A stretch of 64,000 nucleotides of DNA, taken from Paenibacillus protaetiae. GTDB taxonomy: Bacteria; Bacillota; Bacilli; Paenibacillales; Paenibacillaceae. Positions within the stretch are counted from its first letter, which is position 1. Every line of letters begins with the position of its first letter. The stretch lies in the NCBI RefSeq assembly GCF_004135365.1, contig NZ_CP035492.1, positions 310,001 through 374,000 of the forward strand. Reading direction: 5' to 3'. Positions 51,005-60,459 of this stretch are shown here, in pieces. The position numbers and the translations under genes were made by a program. The notes beneath the pieces are model-generated. The model saw only the letters and a program-made list of their open reading frames with translations, was not told the DNA's origin and did not search any database.

Positions 51005-53686
51005 ATGAGAACAAAAGTAATCTCTCTGCTTACAGCCATTAGTTTAACGTTAAGCACTGCGCTCGCCGGCAGCCAAGCGAAAGCAGCTGATCCGGCACCG
51101 TCGGATGTGCCGGCCGGTACGCTTCCATTGGATGCAGACGGCAGAAGCCATCTGTATCCGGACAATTGGTATCCGGGCTTCCAGGATACGGAAGGACGGT
51201 TTTTGCATGATTTTTCGTATGCCGGTTACCATCGAGGCGAAGATCCGCTGCCGGTGGTTGGTCTGACAGGCAGCATTGATGTAACCAAAGCTCCCTATAA
51301 TGCGGACTCGACCGGCCAGACCGATACAACCGCTGCGATTCAGAAGGCCATTGACGATGCGTCGGCGAAAGGAGGAGGGGTTGTTTATTTGCCGGAAGGT
51401 ACATATAAGGTGAACCCGCCAGCCGGGCAGCCTTATGCGCTGGGCATTAACGCAAGCCATGTCGTGCTGAAAGGCGCCGGGATGAACAAAACCTTTGTTT
51501 ATAATGCATCCGAATATATGAAGCAAAAGGATATTATCCGTATCGGCAACGGCGACTGGGTCAAAACGGCAACTTCGACCAGGCTGCGAAAAACGGTATC
51601 CGAACCAAGTGTATTGCTTCCGGTTGAACATGCAGCGGGTTTTGCGCCGGGCGATTATGTCGTCGTTACATTTGAAACGACGCAGCCCTTTCTGGAGGAA
51701 CTCGGCATGCAGAACAAGTGGGCATCCCGGCTTGGCAAGGTGGAGCCGATCTTCTACCGGCAGATTGTTGCCGTTGATGAAACAAACAATACAATTACCG
51801 TGGATGTTCCAACCCGGTATCCGCTCAAAATCCGCGATAATATAACCGTTACCAAAACAGAAGCGCCAATTTCGGAAATCGGCCTGGAAGACTTTTCGAT
51901 TGCCAATGTGCAAAACGCCAAAAGCGGACTTGGCGAAGACGATTACAAAGTAGAAGGGACAGCCGGCTACGATGCCGACAACGCCAAAGCGATCAATGTG
52001 ATCGCAGCCGCAAACAGCTGGATTCGCAATATAAATACGTACAAGCCGGAAGGCAATTCAACGTATCACCTTTTATCGAAGGGCGTTATTCTTGACCGTA
52101 CCAAAAACGTAACGGTGGACCATGTAACGATGGAATATCCGCAATACCGCGGCGCAAACGGAAACGGTTATTTGTACCAGTTGATCGGCAACGATAACCT
52201 GATTACGGACAGCAAAGCGATTGGCGCACGGCATAGCTTTACGTATGCCAATTTTTCCGCTAACGGCAATGTTATGCATAATGTGTACTCGGAAAACCCG
52301 TCGTTAATGTCCGACTTCCATATGTATTTGAGTATGGCCAATCTGATTGACAACATGACGGTGAACGGTGACGGCATCTCTGCGATAACGCGGGATTACG
52401 GCTCCTCGGAAACTAACCGCCACGGTGTTGTAACAACGGAAAGCGTCTTCTGGAATACAACAGGACTTGCCGCCCACCCGAGCAAAAACGGCATTATCGT
52501 TGAATCCGAGCAGTTCGGCAACGGTTATGTAATTGGCACCCAGGGGCCGGTGAACGGCGTCAACGTACAAATTAAAGGCTCTATCCCGGATGCGGATACG
52601 TCGCCGTTTGATATGGCGGAAGGGGTTGGACAAGGCGAGAAGCTGTCCCCGCAAAGCTTGTTTGCCGATCAGTCCGCAAGGAGAGAGGGCCAGATGTCGC
52701 TTGGACTGTCCTCGCTGCTTGTGAACGGTGATCCGGTGGATGGCGTTCAGTTTCTGAAAACGCAATATACGTACACCCTTCCTTACGGCACGACCCAAAC
52801 GCCAAAGCTTGAAGCTGCGGCCCTGTCGCCGGAGGCATCCATCCATATTCAGCAGCCGTCCGGGCCTAACGGCAGCGGGATGATTACCGCAGCCCAAGAC
52901 GGCAAGACGCTGGAGTACCAGGTCAAGTTCCAGGTGGCGGCTAACCCTGCGCTGCCGAAAAGCATCTCGTTTGGTCCAGACCGTTCGGAGCTTGGCTGGA
53001 GATCGGCGAGCGATGCGATCAGCGCGGGGAATAAAGGCAAGCTGAAGGCGCTTATTACGCTCAATAATGGCGATATGGTTGATCCGGAGCAAGCCGGCAT
53101 TAAGGTGAAGTATACGGCGGACGATCAGCAGCTGGGCAATATGAGAGGCGATACGTTTAAGGCGAAAAAGCCGGGAACGGTAACGATAACAGCAGCTGCC
53201 AAGCTGAACGGCGTTCAAGTATCGGCTTCAAAATCAATAGCGGTGCTCGAGCCGATGCAGGAGCCGGAAGGCAAGCTCGCCAAAGTGGCGCAGGTGACAG
53301 CCAGCGCCAATGACGGCAACTTGCCGGTCAATGTGATGGACCGTGATCCGGATTCGAGATGGTCGGCCGACGGGAAAGGCCAGTATTTGATCGTGGAGCT
53401 GGCTAAAGCGAAAAAGATCGATCAAGTAGACATCTTGTTTTATAGCGGCGACCAGCGGACTTCAACCTTTGATATCGAGGTGTCCGAGGACGGGGGTCAT
53501 TATGAGAAAGTATTGAGCCAAGCGGTAAGCAGCAAAACGTCTCCAAATGCGATTCAATCGTTTGCTTTTCCGAAGCCGGTGAAGGCCAAATATATCAAAT
53601 ATGTTGGTTACGGCAACAGCTTGAATACCTGGAACAGTATCCTTGAAATTTGGGCTCATATTTATAAGAAGGATATGGATAAATAA
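51005..53686 (+). CDS. Secreted beta-helix (pectate-lyase-like) protein with F5/8C domain
   Basis: 893-residue exported protein. Signal peptide: residues 1-26, ending AGSQAKA. A right-handed beta-helix of the pectate-lyase-3/GH55-like type (about 95-530) starts with TDTTAAIQKAIDDASAKGGG and VVYLPEGTYKVNPP, the usual opening of such enzymes. Ig-like modules cover about 560-745, and an F5/8-type carbohydrate-binding domain is C-terminal (about 760-890; DRDPDSRWSADGKGQYLIVE). It should act on an extracellular polysaccharide, but lyase or hydrolase activity cannot be decided from the motifs. Confidence 0.82.
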   Translation: MRTKVISLLTAISLTLSTALAGSQAKAADPAPSDVPAGTLPLDADGRSHLYPDNWYPGFQDTEGRFLHDFSYAGYHRGEDPLPVVGLTGSIDVTKAPYNADSTGQTDTTAAIQKAIDDASAKGGGVVYLPEGTYKVNPPAGQPYALGINASHVVLKGAGMNKTFVYNASEYMKQKDIIRIGNGDWVKTATSTRLRKTVSEPSVLLPVEHAAGFAPGDYVVVTFETTQPFLEELGMQNKWASRLGKVEPIFYRQIVAVDETNNTITVDVPTRYPLKIRDNITVTKTEAPISEIGLEDFSIANVQNAKSGLGEDDYKVEGTAGYDADNAKAINVIAAANSWIRNINTYKPEGNSTYHLLSKGVILDRTKNVTVDHVTMEYPQYRGANGNGYLYQLIGNDNLITDSKAIGARHSFTYANFSANGNVMHNVYSENPSLMSDFHMYLSMANLIDNMTVNGDGISAITRDYGSSETNRHGVVTTESVFWNTTGLAAHPSKNGIIVESEQFGNGYVIGTQGPVNGVNVQIKGSIPDADTSPFDMAEGVGQGEKLSPQSLFADQSARREGQMSLGLSSLLVNGDPVDGVQFLKTQYTYTLPYGTTQTPKLEAAALSPEASIHIQQPSGPNGSGMITAAQDGKTLEYQVKFQVAANPALPKSISFGPDRSELGWRSASDAISAGNKGKLKALITLNNGDMVDPEQAGIKVKYTADDQQLGNMRGDTFKAKKPGTVTITAAAKLNGVQVSASKSIAVLEPMQEPEGKLAKVAQVTASANDGNLPVNVMDRDPDSRWSADGKGQYLIVELAKAKKIDQVDILFYSGDQRTSTFDIEVSEDGGHYEKVLSQAVSSKTSPNAIQSFAFPKPVKAKYIKYVGYGNSLNTWNSILEIWAHIYKKDMDK

Positions 53687-53709
53687 CGGCTAGATATGTG
53701 TAGGAAAGG

Positions 53710-53740
53710 GCGCTCCATACGGAGCGCTTATTTCTTTTTT
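53710..53740 (+). terminator. Rho-independent terminator
   Basis: GCGCTCC (53710-53716) pairs with GGAGCGC (53721-53727) over a four-base loop, followed by a T-rich stretch. Confidence 0.8.
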
Positions 53741-53799
53741 TATCCGCGGGTCAGAAAAAAATTCCCTTATTCGGGACACTCATGTTATATTATGTATGA

Positions 53800-53826
53800 T
53801 GAATGATATATAACATATATTATTCA
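53800..53826. promoter_or_regulatory. AT-rich palindromic operator candidate
   Basis: TGAATGATATAT (53800-53811) and ATATATTATTCA (53815-53826) form an inverted repeat with one mismatch around AAC, 40 bases before the glutaminase-family gene. The size and position suit a repressor or activator site. Confidence 0.45.
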
Positions 53827-53865
53827 TATCTTGATAAGGCTTAATAAGGAGAGGATGTCTTCGAT

Positions 53866-55872
53866 ATGAGAAAATCTATTCGTCCACCAGCAGTTCCATT
53901 AGTAACGGTTGATCCTTATTTCAGCGTCTGGTCGACGGCTGACCAGTTAACAGAAGATTTCACCCGGCATTGGACAGGGCAGCGCCATGCCATGACGGGG
54001 TTGATTCGTATTGATGGCGAGACTTGGCGGTTTGCCGGCAAGGTTGAACCTGATGCAACAAGATATTATACCGAACCGCCGGCTATGCGCCAGTGCGGGC
54101 TGACCGTAACGCCATTATCAACGGTCTATCAATTTGAAGCATCCGGCGTAGAGCTGAAGGTGCGGTTCATGACGCCGCTGCTGCTGGATGATCCGGAGCT
54201 GCTGTCCCGCCCCGCTTCTTATGTGCTGTTTGAAACCCGTTCCTTGGACGGCCGGAAACATAATGTGCAGCTATACTTCGATGTAACAGGCGAGTGGTGC
54301 GTAGACAAGCCGGAACAGTCCGTTGTATGGGAGCAGGGAGCGGCTTCCGGTTTGTCGTGGTTCCGCATGGGCAGCGAGAAGCAGGCGTATCTCGGCCAAA
54401 TCGGCGACGATGTCCGGATTGATTGGGGCTATTTGTACTTCAGTGTCCGGAATTCCGATTCGGCGGAGCTTTATGCCGATGGTGCCGATATACGCAAGTC
54501 GTTTGTACGGAATGAAGAACTGAATTCGAGGCATCCTCTCCCGATGCCTCGCGCGGTATCGGATAGGCATCCGGTTATGGCATCGGTGTTCGAATGCGGC
54601 GATATCGGAGAAGAGCCGGTCAGCCGTTTGGTCGTGCTTGCCTATGACGATGTTTATGCCCTGGAGTATTTCGGGGAGAAGGTGCAAGGGTACTGGAAGC
54701 GGAATGGGCAAACGGCCGTGCAGATGATCGCTTCCGCATTCGAGCAATTCGGGGAGCTGCAGGATAGATGCGATGATTTCGACAGCCGGCTGCTTGAAGA
54801 AGGAATACAAGCCGGCGGCAGGCAGTATGCCGACATTTTATCGCTGGCTTACCGGCAAGCCATAGCCGCTCATAAACTGGTAAGCGGACCGAAAGGCGAG
54901 CTGCTGTTTATTTCCAAAGAATGCTACAGCAACGGCTGCATGGCGACGGTAGATGTTAGCTATCCTTCGGTTCCGCTGTTCCTTTTGTACAATCCTGATC
55001 TGGTAGAAGGGATGCTCCGGCCGATTTTGGCCTACGCCGGCAGCGGGGAATGGCCTTTCGAATTTGCCCCGCATGACATCGGCACTTATCCGCTTGGGAA
55101 TGGCCAGGTGTATGGAGAGAACAAGCTGGAGTACCAAATGCCGGTCGAAGAATGCGGCAATATGCTCGTCATGATGGCTGCCGTGAGCAAAGCGAAAAGC
55201 TCGGCCGCATTTGCCGGGGAGCACTGGGAACTGCTCACGAAGTGGGCTGATTACTTGGTGCAGCATGGCCTTGATCCCGAAAACCAATTATGCACGGATG
55301 ATTTCGCCGGCCATTTGGCACGCAACGCCAATCTGTCCATCAAAGCGATTATGGGCATCGCAAGCTACAGTCTTCTGTGCGGCATGCTCGGCAAAGTGGA
55401 GCAGGAGCTCCGTTACCGGGCGCTGGCGAAAGAGATGGCTGGGGAATGGATCAAGCTGGCCGACGAAGGAGACCATTACCGGCTTGCGTTTGGCTCAGAC
55501 GGCACTTGGAGCTTGAAGTACAATCTCATATGGGATATTTTGTTCTCCACCGGGATTTTTCCGGAAGAAGTGGCGAGCAAAGAAGTAGCTTGGTATTTGA
55601 AGACGCAGGATCGTTACGGAATCCCGCTGGACAACCGGAAGCATTACACCAAAGCCGATTGGCTCATTTGGTCTGCGGCGCTTGCGGAGCGGAGGGAAGA
55701 TTTCGAGTCGCTTATTGAACCGTTATGGAATTTCGCCCATGAAACGCCGGACCGGGTACCGATGACGGACTGGTACGGCACGGTGGATGCCCGCTGGATG
55801 AACTTTCAGCACCGCAGCGTAGTGGGCGGGTTTTTTATTCAAATCTTGAAGAAGAGATGGACGGAAAGCTAA
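53866..55872 (+). CDS. Glutaminase-family protein (DUF5127/DUF4965/DUF1793 type)
   Basis: 668-residue protein of the family that includes the fungal glutaminase GtaA. It opens with RPPAVPLVTVDPYFSVWSTA and the N-terminal beta domain. DUF5127-like sequence lies at about 85-280, DUF4965-like at about 285-460 (YADILSLAYRQAIAAHKLVS; SYPSVPLFLLYNPDLVEGML) and DUF1793-like at about 465-660 (HYTKADWLIWSAALAERRED). No signal peptide was seen, so it is probably cytoplasmic, unlike many members. In bacteria such proteins often sit in glycan-use loci, as here; the glutaminase name is by homology only and a glycosidase activity is equally possible. Confidence 0.8.
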   Translation: MRKSIRPPAVPLVTVDPYFSVWSTADQLTEDFTRHWTGQRHAMTGLIRIDGETWRFAGKVEPDATRYYTEPPAMRQCGLTVTPLSTVYQFEASGVELKVRFMTPLLLDDPELLSRPASYVLFETRSLDGRKHNVQLYFDVTGEWCVDKPEQSVVWEQGAASGLSWFRMGSEKQAYLGQIGDDVRIDWGYLYFSVRNSDSAELYADGADIRKSFVRNEELNSRHPLPMPRAVSDRHPVMASVFECGDIGEEPVSRLVVLAYDDVYALEYFGEKVQGYWKRNGQTAVQMIASAFEQFGELQDRCDDFDSRLLEEGIQAGGRQYADILSLAYRQAIAAHKLVSGPKGELLFISKECYSNGCMATVDVSYPSVPLFLLYNPDLVEGMLRPILAYAGSGEWPFEFAPHDIGTYPLGNGQVYGENKLEYQMPVEECGNMLVMMAAVSKAKSSAAFAGEHWELLTKWADYLVQHGLDPENQLCTDDFAGHLARNANLSIKAIMGIASYSLLCGMLGKVEQELRYRALAKEMAGEWIKLADEGDHYRLAFGSDGTWSLKYNLIWDILFSTGIFPEEVASKEVAWYLKTQDRYGIPLDNRKHYTKADWLIWSAALAERREDFESLIEPLWNFAHETPDRVPMTDWYGTVDARWMNFQHRSVVGGFFIQILKKRWTES

Positions 55873-55906
55873 AGCGGTTCTTCCTTTCGGGCTAGTGCAT
55901 TTATGC

Positions 55907-55947
55907 AAAGCACCGGTTCTTGGCAACGGGAATCCGGTGCTTTTTTC
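55907..55947 (+). terminator. Rho-independent terminator
   Basis: AAAGCACCGG (55907-55916) pairs with CCGGTGCTTT (55934-55943), followed by more T. It lies between two genes on the same strand, only about 20 bases before the next start. Confidence 0.75.
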
Positions 55948-55965
55948 TTAAAGGGGGTGCGCATT

Positions 55966-57969
55966 ATGAAAAAAAGCAGAATTGCGGCCGGCCTAGGGCT
56001 GGTTATCGTGGCCGCTGCCGTCGCAGCCGTTGCTTATTGGCATGGGGCAGCGAAGAAGGAAGGGATTCGCTGGCCTCAAAATCAGGCGCTGCCTTCTTTT
56101 CCGAAGCCGGCCGACCGTCTTGATCTCATCAGCCTGAACACCGCTTTAGTGTATGAAGGGGAAGGAAGCGGTTACGGGCAGACGACCGGCAAGGCTGACG
56201 GCGGCAGCTGGCATGCCGTTGCCGGCACCGACAAAGCCGGCGAGCTGATTATGGATGTCAAAGGGATTACGGAAGTGCCGGCGGGTGAAACCAAAGCCGA
56301 CTTTCAGCTGAGTGTGGATCAATTTGCCGATGAGAACGGGGTTGTCGCCAAACTGGAGGTCATTGACCAGCAAACGGGCAAGACGTTAGGCTCGCTGGAG
56401 GTATCCAACTGGGATTTCCAGCAGGAGAACGCCTCTCAAACATTTGAGGTGCCGCTCACAGCGCCGGATTCTCCGCATCCGCTGGAGCTTCGGGTTATGT
56501 GGACGGGCAAATCTTCGCTGAGGCTGTACAGCGTAACGTTCCAGTCGCCCAGGAAAGCGGATGAAGCGGCGATGTTTGAAACGCTGCGAGGGGTCGTCAA
56601 TTCGGCTGAACCCCGCATCTATGATGAGGATAAGTCGGGAACCTACTGGCTGGATGCCCTCGGGTTATCTTACACGCGGGTTAAGGACAACTGGCAGCTG
56701 ATGGATAAATACCGCAAGGAAGTGAAAGGCATTGTCGTGTATGATCCGGATGTTCCCGATACGTACAATTTGGCAACAACAATCGCCGGGTTAAAAAAAG
56801 CCGTCGTCGCCGCTCCTTCTTTGCTGGAGAAGCTGACGGGCGAGCCGTACAAACTGCCGATTGTTGAAGATTTGAGGGGGAAATACAAATCGAACATCGA
56901 GGTATATGACGATCTGTACAGCCGCTATTGGTCCCAAACGACCCACAAGGTTCTCGTCGGACTCAGCCCGGATTTGAAAACGAATTTGCGGGAATATGCG
57001 ATGGGGATAAAGGCGGCCGTCGTATGGCTGAATCCGGCTGTACCCGAAGAAGAAGCGCTGTTAAACAAGTTTATGAAAGATATGCCGTACGGAACCGGCC
57101 TTTACCTCGGCTGGTGGCCGGATGAACAACAGGGCGTGACCAAAACGTCCGAGTTCGGGCTTGCTACGGTAGCTGCCGATTATTCCTCCAACCTGTCCGT
57201 ATTAAGCGGAACTTCACGGAACATAACGCTCCCGAAACCTCCCGTTAAACCGCCGCTCGAGAATAAAGTCTATTTAACCTACATCGTAAGCGACGGCGAC
57301 AATCTTCAATATATCGAAGGGACGCTTCCGAAGCTTTGGGATAACCCGGACCGCGGGAAAATTCCGCTTGGCTGGACCGTTTCGCCGCTTATGGCAGACG
57401 CGATGCCGGGCGTTCTGGATTATCTCAACAGAACGGCTACGGATAACGATGTGCTTATTTCGGGGCCGTCTGGCATGGGGTATACGTATCCTAACCTGTG
57501 GACCGATCAGAAAGGGCTTGATCAGTTTTTTGCGCGGACGAATACGTATATGTCACGTGCCGGGATGAACGTGCTTACCGTCTGGAATACGGTAGTGGGA
57601 CCGACGAATCCGAATGTGGGCCAAAGCATTGCGGAGCATGCCCCATCGCTGCTCGGCTTTACTTCCCAAGGGAATACGGGCGTTATATCGGTCTATAATG
57701 ATTCCATGCCCGGCCAAGAGCTTCAGAAGGGGTACGGTTCCTCCGAGCCGGATCTGACAACCTATGTAGAGGATGCCATGAAGACGTGGGATCACAACAC
57801 TCCTCTATTTGTTGGCATTCAGGCGCAGCCATGGTCTGTATCCTACCAGGATTTTGAGCAAGCGTACGACTATTTTAAAGACAACAAGGATATTGCTATC
57901 GTCCGGCCGGATGTTTATTTTGAATTAATGCGCGAATCCAAACATTTGCCCGTCCATCCCGAACCATAA
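55966..57969 (+). CDS. Exported or membrane-anchored GxGYxYP-domain protein
   Basis: 667-residue protein. An N-terminal hydrophobic segment (residues 7-27) acts as signal or anchor. A beta-rich region follows (residues about 55-200, resembling a carbohydrate-binding module). The GxGYxYP domain (about 225-660) contains its name-giving motif as GMGYTYP (near residue 505), with YIVSDGDNLQYIEG before it. This family is a putative glycoside hydrolase group found beside carbohydrate genes. ATG 55966 follows AAAGGGGG. It sits between the glutaminase-family gene and the sugar regulator. Confidence 0.82.
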   Translation: MKKSRIAAGLGLVIVAAAVAAVAYWHGAAKKEGIRWPQNQALPSFPKPADRLDLISLNTALVYEGEGSGYGQTTGKADGGSWHAVAGTDKAGELIMDVKGITEVPAGETKADFQLSVDQFADENGVVAKLEVIDQQTGKTLGSLEVSNWDFQQENASQTFEVPLTAPDSPHPLELRVMWTGKSSLRLYSVTFQSPRKADEAAMFETLRGVVNSAEPRIYDEDKSGTYWLDALGLSYTRVKDNWQLMDKYRKEVKGIVVYDPDVPDTYNLATTIAGLKKAVVAAPSLLEKLTGEPYKLPIVEDLRGKYKSNIEVYDDLYSRYWSQTTHKVLVGLSPDLKTNLREYAMGIKAAVVWLNPAVPEEEALLNKFMKDMPYGTGLYLGWWPDEQQGVTKTSEFGLATVAADYSSNLSVLSGTSRNITLPKPPVKPPLENKVYLTYIVSDGDNLQYIEGTLPKLWDNPDRGKIPLGWTVSPLMADAMPGVLDYLNRTATDNDVLISGPSGMGYTYPNLWTDQKGLDQFFARTNTYMSRAGMNVLTVWNTVVGPTNPNVGQSIAEHAPSLLGFTSQGNTGVISVYNDSMPGQELQKGYGSSEPDLTTYVEDAMKTWDHNTPLFVGIQAQPWSVSYQDFEQAYDYFKDNKDIAIVRPDVYFELMRESKHLPVHPEP

Positions 57970-58061
57970 AGGAGTAAGAAAAGCAGGGCAGCGATCGTCC
58001 AAACGTCCCGTGGTCCTTTTGACACGGGATTTTGGCGATTTATGCGTTTTCAGTAACGGAT

Positions 58062-58090
58062 TTGACTAAAAGATATAAATGCTATATTAT
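58062..58090 (+). promoter_or_regulatory. SigA promoter of the GntR/LacI-type regulator
   Basis: -35 TTGACT (58062-58067), 17-base spacer and -10 TATTAT (58085-58090), about 35 bases upstream of the start codon. Confidence 0.6.
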
Positions 58091-58100
58091 CTTTATAGCA
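58080..58100. promoter_or_regulatory. Autoregulatory operator candidate
   Basis: TGCTATA (58080-58086) and TATAGCA (58094-58100) form a perfect inverted repeat around TTATCTT, covering the -10 and the likely transcription start of the regulator gene. Confidence 0.55.
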
Positions 58101-58125
58101 ATCAACTGGATAAGAGGTGGAAATA

Positions 58126-59337
58126 ATGATGAACCACGACAGGCAGCCGCTGTATATGCAGATACAGGATTATTTCAAAGAACAGATCGCCGCGCAGGAG
58201 CTGAAAGCGAACGATAAAATCCCTTCCGAGAAGGAACTGATGGAGCAGTTTGGCGTCAGCCGGATAACAGTAGCCAATGCGCTTGTGCAGCTTGCCAAGG
58301 AAGGATGGATCTACCGGATTCCCGGCAGGGGCAGCTTCGTAAGCGAGAATGCAAGCGCAAGAGCTGCGAGGGCGGATGCGGCGTTATCAAATCAGCCGGA
58401 TGAACGGATGCACGCCGAATATCCGCATTTATCGAATGACCTGCCTGCCGGGCTGCAGCAGCGGGGCGAGGGAAGAAACAGCCGGACGATTTGCCTCATC
58501 ATACCGACGATCGGAGATTTTTTTGCGTTGCGCCTTATTTCCGGCATCAATGAAGTTTTAAAAAAAGCGGGTTATTATCTATATATCGCAGTAAGCAACA
58601 ACTCCATTGAAACGGAAAAAGATTTGATTCGGGAATGCTTGGCCAGCGGGACATCAGGACTGATTATTTTCCCTTGCGACGCCGAGACGTACAATGAGGA
58701 AATTTTATCGCTGAAAATGTCCAATTACCCTTTTGTGCTCATCGACCGTTATTTGGCAGGGGTCGATACCAACTTTGTATATACCGACGGCTTGCACGGC
58801 GCTAGGCTGGCGCTCAATTACTTATGGGATCTGGGGCATAGGGATATCGCCATCTGCTCGGATTCGCCTCTGCCGACCATTACGGTCAGCGACAGGATCA
58901 ACGGCTACTTGGAGGCGTTAAAGGAACACGGAGCCATGATTAATTCCGCTATGATATTGACGGATTTCCAAGTTGATTATTCCGCCATTAATGAAAGCCA
59001 TCCCCTGTACCGGTTCATATGGAACCGGATGGCGACCGCGTACATTACCCTCAATGCCCGGCTGGGCGTCTATATTTCCAATATAGCTAAGCAAATCGGG
59101 CTTAAGGTTCCGGAAGACATCTCCATTCTGACCTTCGATGATCCCTCTTCCGGTTATGACGAGTTTGGAACTTACACGCATATATCCCAATCGGAACACC
59201 GCATGGGGATGGAAGCGGCTAATATATTGGTGAATCTGCTCAAAAACGGCGAGAAACCGGCCAAGTACAGCAAAGTCGTGCTTCAGCCGGAAATTGTAGT
59301 CCGTTCATCAACCGGAGTGCCGTACATGCAGGTATAA
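58126..59337 (+). CDS. GntR-type HTH with LacI-like sugar-binding domain (AraR-like)
   Basis: 403-residue regulator. The N-terminal GntR winged helix is about residues 5-75 (PLYMQIQDYFKEQIAAQELK, EKELMEQFGVSRITVANALV, YRIPGRGSFVSEN). A LacI/GalR-type periplasmic-binding domain occupies about 120-395 (ICLIIPTIGDFFALRLISGI; SILTFDDPSSGYDEFGTYTH; SQSEHRMGMEAANILVNLL). This fusion is the plan of AraR. It precedes the CUT1 importer and the GH38 gene, so it is their likely repressor with a sugar effector (inference). AAGAGGTGG lies upstream; ATG 58126 or 58129 can both be the start. Confidence 0.88.
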   Translation: MMNHDRQPLYMQIQDYFKEQIAAQELKANDKIPSEKELMEQFGVSRITVANALVQLAKEGWIYRIPGRGSFVSENASARAARADAALSNQPDERMHAEYPHLSNDLPAGLQQRGEGRNSRTICLIIPTIGDFFALRLISGINEVLKKAGYYLYIAVSNNSIETEKDLIRECLASGTSGLIIFPCDAETYNEEILSLKMSNYPFVLIDRYLAGVDTNFVYTDGLHGARLALNYLWDLGHRDIAICSDSPLPTITVSDRINGYLEALKEHGAMINSAMILTDFQVDYSAINESHPLYRFIWNRMATAYITLNARLGVYISNIAKQIGLKVPEDISILTFDDPSSGYDEFGTYTHISQSEHRMGMEAANILVNLLKNGEKPAKYSKVVLQPEIVVRSSTGVPYMQV

Positions 59338-59367
59338 GTTTGTTTAAGGATATGTTTTGAGGGTTGG

Positions 59368-59403
59368 AAGACACTTTTGATCGGTTCAAGAGTGTCTTTT
59401 TTT
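59368..59403 (+). terminator. Rho-independent terminator
   Basis: AAGACACTTTTGA (59368-59380) pairs with TCAAGAGTGTCTT (59386-59398), followed by a T-run. Confidence 0.8.
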
Positions 59404-59421
59404 ATGGGGAAAAAAGACACA

Positions 59422-59450
59422 TTGACTACTCAACCAATATTATATATATT
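59422..59450 (+). promoter_or_regulatory. SigA promoter of the CUT1 importer genes
   Basis: -35 TTGACT (59422-59427), 17-base spacer and -10 TATATT (59445-59450), about 50 bases before the first permease. The surrounding AT-rich run is partly palindromic. Confidence 0.5.
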
Positions 59451-59502
59451 AAATATACACTATAATGCAATAAGGACTTGAAAACGATAGGAGGAGGAGA
59501 CG

Positions 59503-60459
59503 ATGGAACAAATCGTTCCAAAACAAACAAAAGTTAAGCGCTTTCTTGTGCGCAAGCGGGATACGTTGACTGCCATTGTAATTTTAGGCCCGATGATTTT
59601 CTGGTGGCTTGTGGTCAGCGGGTTTCCGACTTTATTTGGTTTCGGGCTAGGCTTTTTGGACTGGGTAGGCATTCAAGCCCATCCGAAATTCATCTGGTTT
59701 GATAACTTTATCCGTTTTTTTCATGATCCGATGTATTATGACGCGTTGTGGCGGTCGGTCTGGATGGGAGCGCTTGTTGCAGTTACGACGCTTCTGGCTG
59801 GATTCGGCGCGGCTCTCCTCATGAATTTGCCGCTGTTCGGCAAAGGGGTATACCGTTCGATCTGGTATATTCCGGCGGTAACGTCAACAGTTGCAACCAC
59901 CCAAATTTTTAATTTTTTCCTCGACCCGACCAACGGGGTTATTAACAATTTTCTTAAATCGCTGAATATGGAACCGATATTGTGGCAGTTTTCCATCGGA
60001 TGGAGCGTGTTCTGGATTGTCATCTATTCCATCTGGAAAGGGGTTGGCGGAGCAGCGCTCATCTGGCTGGCCGGCTTGCAGTCCATTGATGTTACGTTGT
60101 ATGAAGCGGCGGAAATCGACGGCGCCGGCCGGTGGGGGAAGCTGAAATATGTGACGATCCCGGGCTTGAAGCCGATCGCAACCTATATTGTCATTACGAG
60201 CCTCATCGCAGCCATTCAAATCTATGAGCAGGTTATGTTTATTACAGGCGGCGGCCCTTACGGCAAAACGGAAGTGCTTGTGTATCGGATTTATAAAGAC
60301 GCCTTCTGGGATTTTAATCTGGGCATGGCGGGCGCTTCATCGCTTATTATGGCGGTTATTGTATTTGCCGCTACCACTTTGTTTTACCGCAGATCAATAC
60401 AGGACGACCGGCGTACAACGATTCCGATTAAGTCAAAGAAAGTGGGGAATGAAACGTGA
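59503..60459 (+). CDS. CUT1-type ABC transporter permease
   Basis: 318-residue MalF/UgpA-type inner-membrane permease with six hydrophobic segments. EAA loop: EAAEIDGAGRWGKLKYVTIP (near residue 202). AGGAGGAG precedes the ATG. It overlaps the next permease gene by four bases (GTGA). Together with the binding protein at 61482 it forms an importer lacking its own ATPase. Confidence 0.9.
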   Translation: MEQIVPKQTKVKRFLVRKRDTLTAIVILGPMIFWWLVVSGFPTLFGFGLGFLDWVGIQAHPKFIWFDNFIRFFHDPMYYDALWRSVWMGALVAVTTLLAGFGAALLMNLPLFGKGVYRSIWYIPAVTSTVATTQIFNFFLDPTNGVINNFLKSLNMEPILWQFSIGWSVFWIVIYSIWKGVGGAALIWLAGLQSIDVTLYEAAEIDGAGRWGKLKYVTIPGLKPIATYIVITSLIAAIQIYEQVMFITGGGPYGKTEVLVYRIYKDAFWDFNLGMAGASSLIMAVIVFAATTLFYRRSIQDDRRTTIPIKSKKVGNET

